From Desulfuromonadales bacterium (GTDB taxonomy: Bacteria > Desulfobacterota > Desulfuromonadia > Desulfuromonadales > JAAXQG01): a stretch of DNA of 43,925 nt. Location: contig JAAXQG010000139.1 in NCBI GenBank assembly GCA_012974445.1, positions 1-43,925 on the forward strand, given 5' to 3'. Shown here one piece after another: positions 17,079-26,228 of this stretch (positions are counted from its first letter, which is position 1; each line of letters starts with the position of its first letter). Under the pieces are notes generated by a model, which saw only the letters and a program-made list of their open reading frames with translations, ran no database searches and had not been told where the DNA came from. Both the position numbers and the translations under genes were made by a program.

Positions 17079-17747
17079 ATGATCAAGGCCAGAGGGCTGA
17101 GCAAAACCTATATGGGCCCTGTCGGTGCCGTCGAAGTGCTGCGGGGAGTCGATTTCGATCTTGCCCGCGGGGAGCGTCTGGCGGTTGTCGGGGCTTCCGG
17201 TGCAGGCAAGAGTACTCTGCTGCAAATTCTCGGAGCGCTGGATCACCCCAGCAGCGGGCAGGTTCTGTTCGAGGGGCAGGATGTTTTTCGTCTCAAGGGC
17301 TCTGCTTTAGATGACTTTCGTAACCAGAGTGTCGGCTTTATCTTTCAATTCCATCAGCTTCTTCCCGAGTTCTCGGCTCTGGAAAATGTCATGATGCCCG
17401 CCCTGATCGGTCGTGTCGATCGGGGCAGGGCCATGGCGCAGGCAACGGAGCTGCTCAAGGAGGTCGGGCTGTCACATCGCCTCGGGCATAAGCCCGGTGA
17501 ACTCTCCGGAGGCGAGCAGCAGCGTGTTGCCATCGCCCGGGCGCTGGTCCGGAGCCCCAAGGTCCTGCTGGCCGATGAGCCCACGGGCAATCTGGATTCC
17601 GGAACCTCTGCCGATATTCTGGCGCTGCTTGATCAGATGCATGCTCATCGTGACCTCTCCATGGTCGTTGTCACTCATAGTGAGGCCCTGGCCTCACGTC
17701 TGGACCGAGTGGTGCAGATGGAGGATGGTTGCCTCAAAGAGGGGTAG
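17079..17747 (+). CDS. lolD: lipoprotein-releasing ABC ATPase LolD
   Basis: LolD powers lipoprotein release with LolC. The 222-residue ATPase has Walker [10 protein letters not shown] (38-46), Q-loop in [18 protein letters not shown], signature [15 protein letters not shown] and Walker [17 protein letters not shown]. The text [16 protein letters not shown] is characteristic of LolD rather than MacB-type ATPases. It is 10 bases from lolC and 92 bases before bamA. Confidence 0.95.
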   Translation: MIKARGLSKTYMGPVGAVEVLRGVDFDLARGERLAVVGASGAGKSTLLQILGALDHPSSGQVLFEGQDVFRLKGSALDDFRNQSVGFIFQFHQLLPEFSALENVMMPALIGRVDRGRAMAQATELLKEVGLSHRLGHKPGELSGGEQQRVAIARALVRSPKVLLADEPTGNLDSGTSADILALLDQMHAHRDLSMVVVTHSEALASRLDRVVQMEDGCLKEG

Positions 17748-17839
17748 CGACAGAAGGTAGGTCCGAAGCCGGTTTGCCGGCGATTAACGCTTTGATGATT
17801 TGTTGCAGTAATTATTTGTTCTCTGTATTGGAGTGATAG

Positions 17840-20086
17840 ATGCCCTTACCCAATCGCCGATCCATGACGTCGCTGTTCGGTGTTCTGTTTTTGCTGCCTG
17901 GCCTTGTTTACGCTCAGCCCTTAACCGAAGTGGTTATCGAGGGTATTCAGCGGGTAGATAACAGCTCCGTCGATTCGGTTGTTCAGGTTAAAGCGGGAAC
18001 CGAACCCAGTATCGCTCAGATCGATGCCGATCTTCACTCCATCTTCGCCCTCGGCTACTTCAGCGACGTTACGGCCGACATCAGCGAGGCTGACGGGGCC
18101 CGGGTGCTGACCTATCGTCTCTCCGAGCGCCCCCTGATTAGATCCTTTTCTTTTTCCGGCAATGATGAGCTCTCCGAAGAAAAGCTGCGGGGGCTGGTTC
18201 CTCTCAAACTCCCGGCCTTCTACGCCCCCAGAACCCTGGAGCCCAGCCTCGAGTCGATTCGTAAGCTCTATAAGGAAGAGGGACTCTATAGCGCCCGCGT
18301 CCGCTCCCGGGTCGATGTGAATGATCGAGGCGAGGCCTCTGTGGTGTTCGAGATCGAGGAGGGGGAAAAGGTTCTTATCGACGAGATTCTCTTCGAGGGC
18401 AACAGCGTGCTGTCGCACAAGGAGCTTAAGAAGGCGATTCAGACCAAGGAGCGCTGGTTTCTCTCCTGGCTTACCGGCCGCGGTACCTATCAGGAAGACG
18501 TGCTTCAGGTGGATCTGGAGATCATCGCTGATCTCTACTACAACCTTGGCTACGCTCAGGTGGCGGTCAAACAGCCCCGCGTAGTTTCCATCGAAGACGG
18601 CAAGTACCTTCAGCTCCATATCGAGATTGAGGAGGGGGATCAGTACCGTATCGGCTCCGTGGATGTTCAGGGAGATCTGATCGAGTCCCGCAACGATCTG
18701 CTTGACCTGGTGACTCTGCGCAACGGAAATATCTTCAGTCGCAATCAGTTGCGCAAGGATATCGGGGTGCTCAACGACTTCTATGCCGACCGTGGGCATG
18801 CCTACGTCAATGTGGCGCCGCTGACCGACCTGAAACGCGAAAGCAAAACCGTCGATCTGGTGTTCGATGTCGAAAAAGGGATTCTGGTCCATATCGGCCG
18901 GGTGGAGATCAGCGGCAATAACAAGACTCGTGATAAGGTCATTCGCCGGGAGATGCAACTGGCTGATGGTGATCTCTACAATGCGACCGCCATCAGAAAT
19001 AGCAAGCGTAAGCTCAATAATCTCGGGTTTTTCGAAGAGCTTGATCTCGATACCCGCAGGACCCATGTCCCCGAGATTCTCGACCTGGAGGTCGAGGTCA
19101 AGGAGAAGGCTACCGGCACTTTCAGCTTCGGCGTGGGTTATTCTTCCATCGACGGGGTTATCGGCCAGGGCTCGGTGAGTCAGACCAATTTTCTGGGTCG
19201 GGCTCTCAAACTCGATCTCTCGGCGAGTCTCGGCGGCAGCAGCACCACCTATCAGTTCGGTCTGACCGACCCGTACTTTCTGGACCGTAATCTCACCCTG
19301 GGATTCGATATCTACAATACGGAGCGTGAGTGGTCTGATTTTACCAAAAAAACCACCGGTGGCGACCTGAAACTGGGGCTGCCGGTGACCGAGAACACTC
19401 GGGCCTTCTTCATCTATCGCTACGAAGACAAGTTGATCTTTGACGTTGATCCCGATGCACCGCAGGCAACCCTGGACCAGGAAGGGGCCTCGACGCTTTC
19501 TTCGCTGACCTCCTCACTGAGCCGCAATACCACCGACTATCGTCTCGATCCCTCCGAGGGGACGGCTTCCGAGCTTTCCTTCGAGTTCGCCGGACTGGGT
19601 GGGACGGAGAAGTTTGCCAAGTACATACTGGATCATCGCATCTATTTCCCCGGCCGCTGGGGCACCGTTTTCTCCCTCCACGGCCAGTTGGGTTTCCTTC
19701 AGGAGATCGGCGGAGAAGAGCTCCCCATCGATGAGCGCTTCTATCTGGGTGGCATCAACACCCTGCGGGGCTTCAAGTCCCGGGAGGTAGGCCCCCGGGA
19801 TGCGTCGGGTGATTTCACCGGCGGCAGCAAGCAGGCCTATATGAATGCCGAGTGGATTTTTCCTATCGCAAGGGATATGGGTCTTAAGGGCCTGCTGTTC
19901 TTCGACGCCGGAAACGCCTGGGGAGATGATGAAAGCTATTTCGAGTCGATCCGCTACAGTGTGGGGGCGGGAATCCGCTGGTTCAGTCCTCTTGGCCCCC
20001 TGCGCCTGGAGTGGGGCTACAACCTGGATCCCGAAGAGTTTGAAGACCGATCTCAATTCGAATTTACAATCGGTGCACCTTTTTAA
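17840..20086 (+). CDS. bamA: outer membrane assembly factor BamA
   Basis: BamA folds and inserts beta-barrel proteins into the outer membrane. The 748-residue protein has a signal peptide (cleavage likely after VYA, before QPLTEV), five POTRA domains up to about residue 350 and a 16-strand barrel from about 420 to the end. The C-terminal beta-signal ends in Phe (FEFTIGAPF). RGF in NTLRGFKSREVG matches the conserved loop-6 VRGF/Y motif. GGAGTGATAG precedes the ATG closely. It is followed by skp and lipid A genes, the same order as in E. coli. Confidence 0.97.
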   Translation: MPLPNRRSMTSLFGVLFLLPGLVYAQPLTEVVIEGIQRVDNSSVDSVVQVKAGTEPSIAQIDADLHSIFALGYFSDVTADISEADGARVLTYRLSERPLIRSFSFSGNDELSEEKLRGLVPLKLPAFYAPRTLEPSLESIRKLYKEEGLYSARVRSRVDVNDRGEASVVFEIEEGEKVLIDEILFEGNSVLSHKELKKAIQTKERWFLSWLTGRGTYQEDVLQVDLEIIADLYYNLGYAQVAVKQPRVVSIEDGKYLQLHIEIEEGDQYRIGSVDVQGDLIESRNDLLDLVTLRNGNIFSRNQLRKDIGVLNDFYADRGHAYVNVAPLTDLKRESKTVDLVFDVEKGILVHIGRVEISGNNKTRDKVIRREMQLADGDLYNATAIRNSKRKLNNLGFFEELDLDTRRTHVPEILDLEVEVKEKATGTFSFGVGYSSIDGVIGQGSVSQTNFLGRALKLDLSASLGGSSTTYQFGLTDPYFLDRNLTLGFDIYNTEREWSDFTKKTTGGDLKLGLPVTENTRAFFIYRYEDKLIFDVDPDAPQATLDQEGASTLSSLTSSLSRNTTDYRLDPSEGTASELSFEFAGLGGTEKFAKYILDHRIYFPGRWGTVFSLHGQLGFLQEIGGEELPIDERFYLGGINTLRGFKSREVGPRDASGDFTGGSKQAYMNAEWIFPIARDMGLKGLLFFDAGNAWGDDESYFESIRYSVGAGIRWFSPLGPLRLEWGYNLDPEEFEDRSQFEFTIGAPF

Positions 20087-20104
20087 CCAACTGAGGAGTA
20101 TTTT

Positions 20105-20629
20105 ATGAGAACTATTATTGTCGCCCTGATCCTGAGTCTTTTCTGCAGCGCTCCTGTTCTGGGGGCCGAGATGAAGATTGCCTATATCGATTTGCAAAAA
20201 GCTCTCAATCTCTCCGAAGCGGGCAAGGATGCCAAGGATAAGATCAACGAGCGGGTCAAGCAATTTGAGGCTCTGCTCGAGACCAGTCGAAACGATCTGG
20301 AAAAAATGCAGCAAGAACTGGAGAAACAGGCCCTGTTGCTGTCCGAGTCGGCCCGTGCCGAGAAGGAGCGTAATTACCAGCAAAAGGTCAAGGAGTTCCA
20401 GCGCTTTACCAAGGACGCCCAGGAAGAACTTCAGCAGCAGGATGCCGACTTTACCCGCAGCATTTTGCGCGACATGATGTCCATTGTTCAGACTCTGGGC
20501 AAAAAGCAGGGCTATAGCCTGATCCTTGAGAAGACCGAGAGTTCAGTGCTCTATGCTTCTGATTCCATCGATATCACCGAGGCGATGATCAAGGAGTTTG
20601 ACGCCCAGTTTTTAAAGGGTAAGCAATAA
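20105..20629 (+). CDS. skp: periplasmic chaperone Skp/OmpH
   Basis: Skp holds unfolded outer membrane proteins in the periplasm for delivery to BamA. The 174-residue protein has a clear signal peptide ([21 protein letters not shown]) and a long charged coiled coil (about 45-130) typical of the tentacles of this trimeric chaperone. A TGAGGAG ribosome site lies just upstream. Its TAA overlaps the ATG of lpxD. Confidence 0.93.
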   Translation: MRTIIVALILSLFCSAPVLGAEMKIAYIDLQKALNLSEAGKDAKDKINERVKQFEALLETSRNDLEKMQQELEKQALLLSESARAEKERNYQQKVKEFQRFTKDAQEELQQQDADFTRSILRDMMSIVQTLGKKQGYSLILEKTESSVLYASDSIDITEAMIKEFDAQFLKGKQ

Positions 20630-21690
20630 TGTCCGGTATGACTCTAAGGCTTGATGATCTGGCTCGTCTGGTCGGTGGGGTTCTCGTGGGGGACTCCGAA
20701 ACGCTCATCGGTGCCGTGGCTCCTATAGAAATAGCGGCCGCCGGGGACATTACCTTTGTGGCGAATCCCAAATATCTCGGCAAGCTCTCTGAGTGCCGCG
20801 CTTCGGCGGTCATTGTAACGCCGGGGGTCGACACTGCAGAGCTGCCCAGAATCGAAACGGAGAACCCCTATCTCGCTTTTGCCAAGATTCTGACCCGACT
20901 TAAAGTTCAGAGCGCCGAGCCCCTGGGCATTATGGCCGGTGCCTTTGTCGATCCTGATGCTCGCATCGGCGAAGGGGTAACCCTTTATCCTGGTTGTTTT
21001 GTGGGTGCCGGGGCCCAGATCGGTGACGGATCTATTCTTCACCCCGGTGTGACAATTTACCCGGGGGCAAAGATCGGTCGCGACGTCATCCTTCACGCGG
21101 GCAGCGTGGTTCGCGAGCACTGCGTGTTGGGCGACCGGGTTATCCTTCAGCCTTCGGCGGTCATTGGGTCGGACGGTTTCGGCTATGCTCCCGACGGGCA
21201 GGGTTATTACAAGATCCCCCAGGTTGGCATTGTGGTGCTTGAAGATGATGTCGAGGTGGGCTCCTGTTCCTGCGTGGATCGGGGGACTATGAGCGAAACC
21301 CGCATCAGCCAGGGAACCAAGATCGACAATCTGGTTCAGGTCGGTCACAATGTGCAACTGGGAGAGCACTCTATTCTGGTTTCCCAGTCGGGTATCGCAG
21401 GCAGCACTCGCATAGGCAGACGCTGCACCCTGGGAGGACAGTCGGCGGTTTCCGGACACCTTAAACTCGGGGATAACGTCACCATCGCTGGTCGCGGTGG
21501 GGTCACCAAGGACGTCGCCTCCAATCAGGTCATGTCCGGAATCCCGGCAATTCCCCACAAAGATTGGCTCAAGGCGTCTATGAGCTTTTCAAAACTTCCC
21601 GAGTTCCGCAAGGAGCTCAAGGAAATGAAAAATAAAATGGCCCGGCTCGAGGCTCTTTTGAAGGAGAGGAACGAAGATGGTTCTCAATAG
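20629..21690 (+). CDS. lpxD: UDP-3-O-acyl-glucosamine N-acyltransferase
   Basis: LpxD transfers a hydroxyacyl chain from ACP to the 2-amine of the UDP-sugar in step three of lipid A synthesis. The 353-residue protein has an N-terminal uridine-binding domain (about 1-105), then a left-handed beta-helix of hexapeptide repeats (about 105-310) and a C-terminal helix. The catalytic histidine region reads [15 protein letters not shown], and [17 protein letters not shown] is the family motif. If the adjacent gnnA/gnnB pair works as predicted, its substrate would carry an amide at position 3. Confidence 0.97.
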   Translation: MSGMTLRLDDLARLVGGVLVGDSETLIGAVAPIEIAAAGDITFVANPKYLGKLSECRASAVIVTPGVDTAELPRIETENPYLAFAKILTRLKVQSAEPLGIMAGAFVDPDARIGEGVTLYPGCFVGAGAQIGDGSILHPGVTIYPGAKIGRDVILHAGSVVREHCVLGDRVILQPSAVIGSDGFGYAPDGQGYYKIPQVGIVVLEDDVEVGSCSCVDRGTMSETRISQGTKIDNLVQVGHNVQLGEHSILVSQSGIAGSTRIGRRCTLGGQSAVSGHLKLGDNVTIAGRGGVTKDVASNQVMSGIPAIPHKDWLKASMSFSKLPEFRKELKEMKNKMARLEALLKERNEDGSQ

Positions 21691-22120
21691 TCAACAGATC
21701 ATGGAAAAGTTGCCCCACCGCTACCCCTTCTTGCTGGTCGATCGTATCGACGAGGTGGACAGCTCTTCGGAGGTCAAAAGGATTGTCGGGACCAAAAACG
21801 TAACCATCAATGAACCTTTTTTCCAGGGGCACTTTCCCGGGCATCCGATCATGCCGGGGGTCCTTATTATCGAGGCAATGGCTCAGGTGGGTGGGCTCTA
21901 CGCCCTGCTGGCTGATGATATCGGGGATGACAAGGTGACCTATTTCGTCGGTATCGACAAGGCCCGGTTTCGCAAGCCTGTAGTGCCCGGCGATGTGCTG
22001 CGCATGGAGCTGGAACTTCACTCCAGTCGTCGGGGAATCTACATGTTCGCAGGTAAAGCCTATGTCGGCACGGCCCTGGTGGCCCAAGCCGAGCTTAAAG
22101 CTACTTTTGCCGATCGTTGA
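21677..22120 (+). CDS. fabZ: 3-hydroxyacyl-ACP dehydratase FabZ
   Basis: FabZ dehydrates 3-hydroxyacyl-ACP in fatty acid elongation and so competes with LpxA and LpxD for the same substrate, which explains its place among them. The 147-residue protein has catalytic His52 and Glu66 in [20 protein letters not shown]. The start ATG lies 14 bases inside lpxD, preceded by GGAGAGGAACGAAG, so expression is likely coupled. Confidence 0.97.
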   Translation: MVLNSQQIMEKLPHRYPFLLVDRIDEVDSSSEVKRIVGTKNVTINEPFFQGHFPGHPIMPGVLIIEAMAQVGGLYALLADDIGDDKVTYFVGIDKARFRKPVVPGDVLRMELELHSSRRGIYMFAGKAYVGTALVAQAELKATFADR

Positions 22121-22143
22121 TCCTGAAACGAAAAGAGGAAGTC

Positions 22144-22914
22144 ATGATTCATCAGACCGCCATCATCGAGCAAGGGGCTCAGCTTGACGAAGGGGTTGAA
22201 GTTGGACCCTACGCCGTTATCCGGAAAAATGTTCAGATCGGCGCCGGAACCACCATCGGCCCCCATGCGGTAATCGAGGGCTGGACGCAGATCGGCAAGA
22301 ACAATCGTATTTTTCAGTTCGCCTCGGTGGGTGCCGTTTCCCAGGATCTGAAATACAAGGGGGAAGAGGCCTGGCTGCGTATCGGGGATAACAACACTAT
22401 CCGTGAGTTCACCACCCTGCACATCGGCACCGGAGACGGGGGTGGCGAGACGCTCATCGGCAACGGTAACCTCTTTATGGCCTATTCCCACGTGGCTCAC
22501 GATTGCCGGGTGGGAAACAACAACATCCTGGCTAACGGTGCTACTCTGGCCGGGCATGTGGAGGTTGCAGACCAGGCTATTCTGGGCGGGCTCAGCGCCA
22601 TTCACCAGTTCTGCCGTATCGGCTCCCACGTTATGGTCAGTGGAGGAGCCATGGTGGCTCAGGACGTCCCCCCCTATGTCATCGTGCAGGGGGATCGGGC
22701 CAAGCCCGCGGGACTCAATCTGGTTGGGCTGAAGCGCCGAGGCTTTTCTCTGGATACAATCCGGGCCGTCAAGGAATCATATCGGTTGATCTTCCGCTCG
22801 GGCATGCGTCAGGAAGAGGCTCTGGTCGAGATCGAGTCGCGCTTTTCGGCTCTACCTGAAGTGATTGAATTCGCCCATTTTATTCGTAACAGTGAACGCG
22901 GCATTGCCCGCTGA
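22144..22914 (+). CDS. lpxA: UDP-GlcNAc (or GlcNAc3N) acyltransferase LpxA
   Basis: LpxA starts lipid A synthesis by moving a 3-hydroxyacyl chain from ACP to position 3 of the UDP-sugar. The 256-residue protein is a hexapeptide beta-helix with a C-terminal helical domain. HVAHDC contains His116 and the catalytic His119. The region PPYVIVQGDRAKPAGLNLVGLKRRGF matches the family. The ATG at 22144 has AGAGGAAG in front; the frame extends back to a TTG at 22117, which is unlikely. The following two genes suggest that the acceptor may be UDP-GlcNAc3N, with an amine at position 3, as in Acidithiobacillus ferrooxidans and Leptospira. Confidence 0.97.
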   Translation: MIHQTAIIEQGAQLDEGVEVGPYAVIRKNVQIGAGTTIGPHAVIEGWTQIGKNNRIFQFASVGAVSQDLKYKGEEAWLRIGDNNTIREFTTLHIGTGDGGGETLIGNGNLFMAYSHVAHDCRVGNNNILANGATLAGHVEVADQAILGGLSAIHQFCRIGSHVMVSGGAMVAQDVPPYVIVQGDRAKPAGLNLVGLKRRGFSLDTIRAVKESYRLIFRSGMRQEEALVEIESRFSALPEVIEFAHFIRNSERGIAR

Positions 22915-22933
22915 CAGTGGAGTTTCCTAAGTC

Positions 22934-23890
22934 ATGAAATCACTTCGTGCTGCAGTCATAGGTGTCGGTTATCTCGGTCATTTTCATGCCCAGAAGTTCG
23001 CCAAGATCGACGGTGTTGAGCTTGTCGCCGTTATTGATACCGATCTTGACCGGGCCAAAGAAGTTGCCGACGAAGTCGGGGCTCGGGCCCTGACTGATTA
23101 CCTTGAGATCATCGATGAGCTGGATCTGGTCTCCATCGTGGTTCCCACGCGCTTGCACCATCGCGTTGCCTGTGATTTTCTCAAGGCGGGTGTTCATGTG
23201 CTGCTTGAAAAGCCCATCACTGAGACGGTGCAGGAGGCCGATGAGCTTATCGCCCTGGCCAGGGAACGTAATTTGGTCTTTCAGGTCGGTCATCTGGAGC
23301 GTTTCAACCCTGCGGTGCTGGCGCTGGAGGGGGTCATCGGAACTCCCCATTTTATCGAGTCTGAGCGTCTGGCCCCTTTCAAGGCCCGGGGGACCGATGT
23401 TAATGTGGTTCTCGATCTGATGATCCACGATATCGATATCATCCTGAATATGGTTAAATCTCCGCTCAAGACGGTCAATTCGGTGGGAACCCCTGTGTTG
23501 TCGAATCAGGTGGATATCGCCAATGCCCGATTGCAATTTGAGAATGGTTGCGTAGCCAATGTCACGGCCAGCCGGGTGAGCCGTGAAGGCTCTCGGAAGA
23601 TTCGTATCTTTCAGGACGATGCCTATATCAGCATCGACTATCAGAGCCGCAAGATCAGTGTCTTTCGCAAAGGGGGAGACGGATTTCCGGTTCCCGGCAT
23701 TCCCGATGTGACCATGATGGAGAAGAGCTTTGACCAGAGCGATGCACTGCATGAGGAGATCGTCTCTTTCGTTGTTTCCGTACGCGACGGCAAACCTCCC
23801 ATGGTCAGCGGTGAGGATGGACGCAGAGCACTGGCGCTGGCGCATCGCATCAATGACCGCTTGATTCACCAGGTAACACCAGTTAACTGA
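22934..23890 (+). CDS. gnnA: Gfo/Idh/MocA oxidoreductase, GnnA-like
   Basis: This NAD-dependent sugar dehydrogenase is best explained as GnnA, which oxidises the 3-hydroxyl of UDP-GlcNAc before transamination. The 318-residue protein has the Rossmann motif GVGYLG (10-15), the EKP motif (92-94, with the conserved Lys93), GHLERFNP (119-126) and DLMIHDIDIIL with the catalytic Asp/His of the family. It lies 19 bases after lpxA, and an aminotransferase follows, both placed between lpxA and lpxB exactly as gnnA/gnnB in A. ferrooxidans. An alternative is a WlbA/WbpB-type enzyme acting on UDP-GlcNAc uronate for O-antigen, but its position among lipid A genes argues against that. The substrate is inferred, not shown. 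Confidence 0.8.
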   Translation: MKSLRAAVIGVGYLGHFHAQKFAKIDGVELVAVIDTDLDRAKEVADEVGARALTDYLEIIDELDLVSIVVPTRLHHRVACDFLKAGVHVLLEKPITETVQEADELIALARERNLVFQVGHLERFNPAVLALEGVIGTPHFIESERLAPFKARGTDVNVVLDLMIHDIDIILNMVKSPLKTVNSVGTPVLSNQVDIANARLQFENGCVANVTASRVSREGSRKIRIFQDDAYISIDYQSRKISVFRKGGDGFPVPGIPDVTMMEKSFDQSDALHEEIVSFVVSVRDGKPPMVSGEDGRRALALAHRINDRLIHQVTPVN

Positions 23891-23921
23891 AATCATTTTT
23901 TAAAAAGAGCATTTGAATATC

Positions 23922-23951
23922 AGGCGGCTCACGCCGCCTTTTCCCTTTTTA
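23922..23951 (+). terminator. intrinsic terminator-like hairpin inside the lipid A operon
   Basis: A perfect 7-bp stem (AGGCGGC at 23922-23928 and GCCGCCT at 23933-23939) with a 4-base loop is followed by TTTTCCCTTTTT. It lies in the only sizeable gap (75 bases) in this part of the operon, between gnnA and gnnB. It could end or attenuate transcription before gnnB, or simply tune the levels of downstream genes. Confidence 0.7.
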
Positions 23952-23965
23952 GAGGATTGAACCCC

Positions 23966-25060
23966 ATGCAGATTCCGATGGTTAATCTCAAGCAGCAGTA
24001 TCTCGATCTTCGCGATGAATTGGATCCGGCGTTCATGTCGGCGCTGGAGTCTACCTGCTACATTCTCGGCCCCAATGTTCAGGCCTTAGAGCAGGAGGTT
24101 GCCGCCTACTGCGGCGTTCGTCATGCGATAAGTTGCGCCTCGGGTACCGATGCTCTGCATCTGGCTCTGGTCGGTGCCGGTATCGGCGCCGGAGATGAGG
24201 TGATTACGACCCCCTTCACCTTTATTGCCACGGCTGAGGCCATCGCCTATGTGGGAGCGACGCCGGTATTTGTGGACATCGATCCTGCGACCTTCAACCT
24301 GAGTATTGATCTGGTTGAGCAGGCCATCACCGAGCGCACCAAGGCCGTTATGCCCGTGCATCTCTTCGGCCAGCCAGCGGACATGATGGCACTCAAGGCC
24401 CTGTGCGACAACCGGGGGCTGGCTCTGATCGAGGATTGCGCCCAGTCCTTCGGCGCCGAGGTGGGGGGGAAGAAATCCGGAGCCTTGGGGCTGGCTGGTG
24501 CCTTCTCCTTTTTCCCCAGTAAAAACCTCGGCTGCTTCGGCGACGGGGGCATGGTGGTGACCAACGATGACGAAATCGCCCGAAAAATGAGGGTATTTCG
24601 CAATCACGGCAGTGAGAAGCAGTATCATCATTCGATGATCGGGGTGAACAGCCGCCTGGATGAGCTTCAGGCGGTGGTGCTGAGGGTCAAGCTACCCCGC
24701 ATCGATGAGTATAATCGTCTCCGTCGTCGCAACGCCCATCGATATACGGAACTCTTTACCGGTACGGCAATTACTCCCCCCTTCGAAGACGGTCTGGGGC
24801 TGCACGTCTACCATCAGTACTGTATTTTGCTGGATGATCGGGCGGCGGTGCAGAAGGCTTTGGCCGATGCCCAGATCGCCTCGGCCATCTACTACCCGAT
24901 TCCCCTGCACAAACAGGAAGTTTTCGCCGCCCAGTGCCGCGATCTGAAATGCCCTGTTTCCGAAGAGGTGGCCAGCCGCGTTCTGGCGCTGCCCATGTTC
25001 CCTGAGCTCTCTCTGGAGCAGGTCGAGCGCATCGCCCACACTGTCCTTGAGGCCCTTTGA
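23966..25060 (+). CDS. gnnB: DegT/DnrJ aminotransferase, GnnB-like
   Basis: This PLP enzyme is predicted to transaminate the 3-keto sugar made by the upstream oxidoreductase, using glutamate, to yield UDP-GlcNAc3N. The 364-residue protein has the substrate/cofactor loop ASGTDAL (58-64), Asp157 in EDCAQSFGAE for the pyridine nitrogen and the Schiff-base Lys186 in FFPSKNLGCFGDGG. The ATG at 23966 is chosen for AGAGGA upstream and the usual N-terminus IPMVNLKQQY; the TTG at 23957 is an alternative. It begins right after the hairpin at 23922. Related family members act in O-antigen or 2,3-diamino-uronate pathways, so the substrate is an inference from its place between lpxA and lpxB. Confidence 0.8.
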   Translation: MQIPMVNLKQQYLDLRDELDPAFMSALESTCYILGPNVQALEQEVAAYCGVRHAISCASGTDALHLALVGAGIGAGDEVITTPFTFIATAEAIAYVGATPVFVDIDPATFNLSIDLVEQAITERTKAVMPVHLFGQPADMMALKALCDNRGLALIEDCAQSFGAEVGGKKSGALGLAGAFSFFPSKNLGCFGDGGMVVTNDDEIARKMRVFRNHGSEKQYHHSMIGVNSRLDELQAVVLRVKLPRIDEYNRLRRRNAHRYTELFTGTAITPPFEDGLGLHVYHQYCILLDDRAAVQKALADAQIASAIYYPIPLHKQEVFAAQCRDLKCPVSEEVASRVLALPMFPELSLEQVERIAHTVLEAL

Positions 25061-25076
25061 TTCAGTGACTTGCGAG

Positions 25077-26228
25077 ATGGAAAAGAAAACAGCACTGATT
25101 GTCACCGGTGAAGCTTCCGGCGATATTCACGGAGCCCACCTGATCGAGGAATCTCTGCGCCTGGATCCCGACCTTCGTTTTATAGGGGTTGGAGGAAAAA
25201 AAATGGCCGAGGCGGGATGTGAAATAATCATCTCTTCCGATGAGCTTGCGGTGGTGGGGCTTGTGGAGGTCATCTCCCATTTCCCCCAGATCAAGCGGGC
25301 GTTTAATTGCCTCAGGGATCTGCTGCATGGACCAAGTCGTCCCGATCTTCTGGTACTCATCGATTTCCCCGATTTCAATCTGCGTCTGGCCAAAGAAGCC
25401 AAGAAGGCCGGAATTCCCGTTCTTTACTACGTCAGCCCCCAGGTCTGGGCCTGGCGTCGTGGACGGGTGAAGAAGATAGCCGCTGTCGTGGACAAGTTGG
25501 CTGCCATTTTCCCCTTCGAGCCCGAATTCTACAAGGGGCTGCCCATCGATGTACGTTATGTGGGGCACCCGCTGCTGGATGAGTTCAAGCAGCCAATGAG
25601 TCGAGATAGCTATCTTGCCGGACTTGGAATCGCTCCTGATACATCGGTGGTGGGGCTTTTTCCCGGAAGCCGGCGCAGTGAGCTGAAATTCAACCTGGAG
25701 ACGATCATTCAGGCGGCGCAAAAGCTCCAGGAGTCACTTCCGCAAGTGCAATTTCTGGTACCCATGGCCTCAAACCTGGATCCCCGACTTCTGAGGGACC
25801 CCTTTGAGGCTTCGGCTCTGCCGGTTCATCTGGTGGATAATCGTATTTACGATGTGGCGGGCGCCTGTGATGCGGTGCTGAGCGTTTCCGGAACCGTGAC
25901 CCTTCAGACGGCCCTGGCCGGGACTCCCATGGCGATTATCTACAAGATGTCTCCTGTGACCTATGCCATCGGCAAGAGGCTGGTGAAGGTCGACCATATA
26001 GGGCTGGCCAATATAGTGGCTGGAAAATCCGTGGTACGGGAGTTTATCCAGCAGGACGCTTCGCCCGAGGCCCTGAGTCAGGAACTGCACCGTTTGATTA
26101 CGGATCAGGATTATTCCGATGCAATTCGCCGAGAGCTTTCGCTGATTCAGGAAAAAATGGGGGATTCCGGCTGTTCAGAGCGGGTGGCCCGCATGGCACT
26201 GGAAATGGTACGGGGGGGCAATGGCTGA
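25077..26228 (+). CDS. lpxB: lipid A disaccharide synthase
   Basis: LpxB (GT19) joins lipid X and UDP-diacylglucosamine into the beta-1,6 disaccharide at the inner membrane. The 383-residue protein begins TALIVTGEASGDIHGAHL, the family signature, and contains YYVSPQVWAWRRGRVKKI and the C-terminal SGTVTLQTALAGTPMAIIYK nucleotide-binding segment. ATG 25077 is chosen on family length; the frame reaches back to 25047. It overlaps msbA by 8 bases. Confidence 0.96.
   Translation: MEKKTALIVTGEASGDIHGAHLIEESLRLDPDLRFIGVGGKKMAEAGCEIIISSDELAVVGLVEVISHFPQIKRAFNCLRDLLHGPSRPDLLVLIDFPDFNLRLAKEAKKAGIPVLYYVSPQVWAWRRGRVKKIAAVVDKLAAIFPFEPEFYKGLPIDVRYVGHPLLDEFKQPMSRDSYLAGLGIAPDTSVVGLFPGSRRSELKFNLETIIQAAQKLQESLPQVQFLVPMASNLDPRLLRDPFEASALPVHLVDNRIYDVAGACDAVLSVSGTVTLQTALAGTPMAIIYKMSPVTYAIGKRLVKVDHIGLANIVAGKSVVREFIQQDASPEALSQELHRLITDQDYSDAIRRELSLIQEKMGDSGCSERVARMALEMVRGGNG

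Noticed and set aside
22940-23896. 318-codon open frame opposite the oxidoreductase gene
   Set aside because: It mirrors a gene with intact Rossmann and EKP motifs and lacks protein-like composition.
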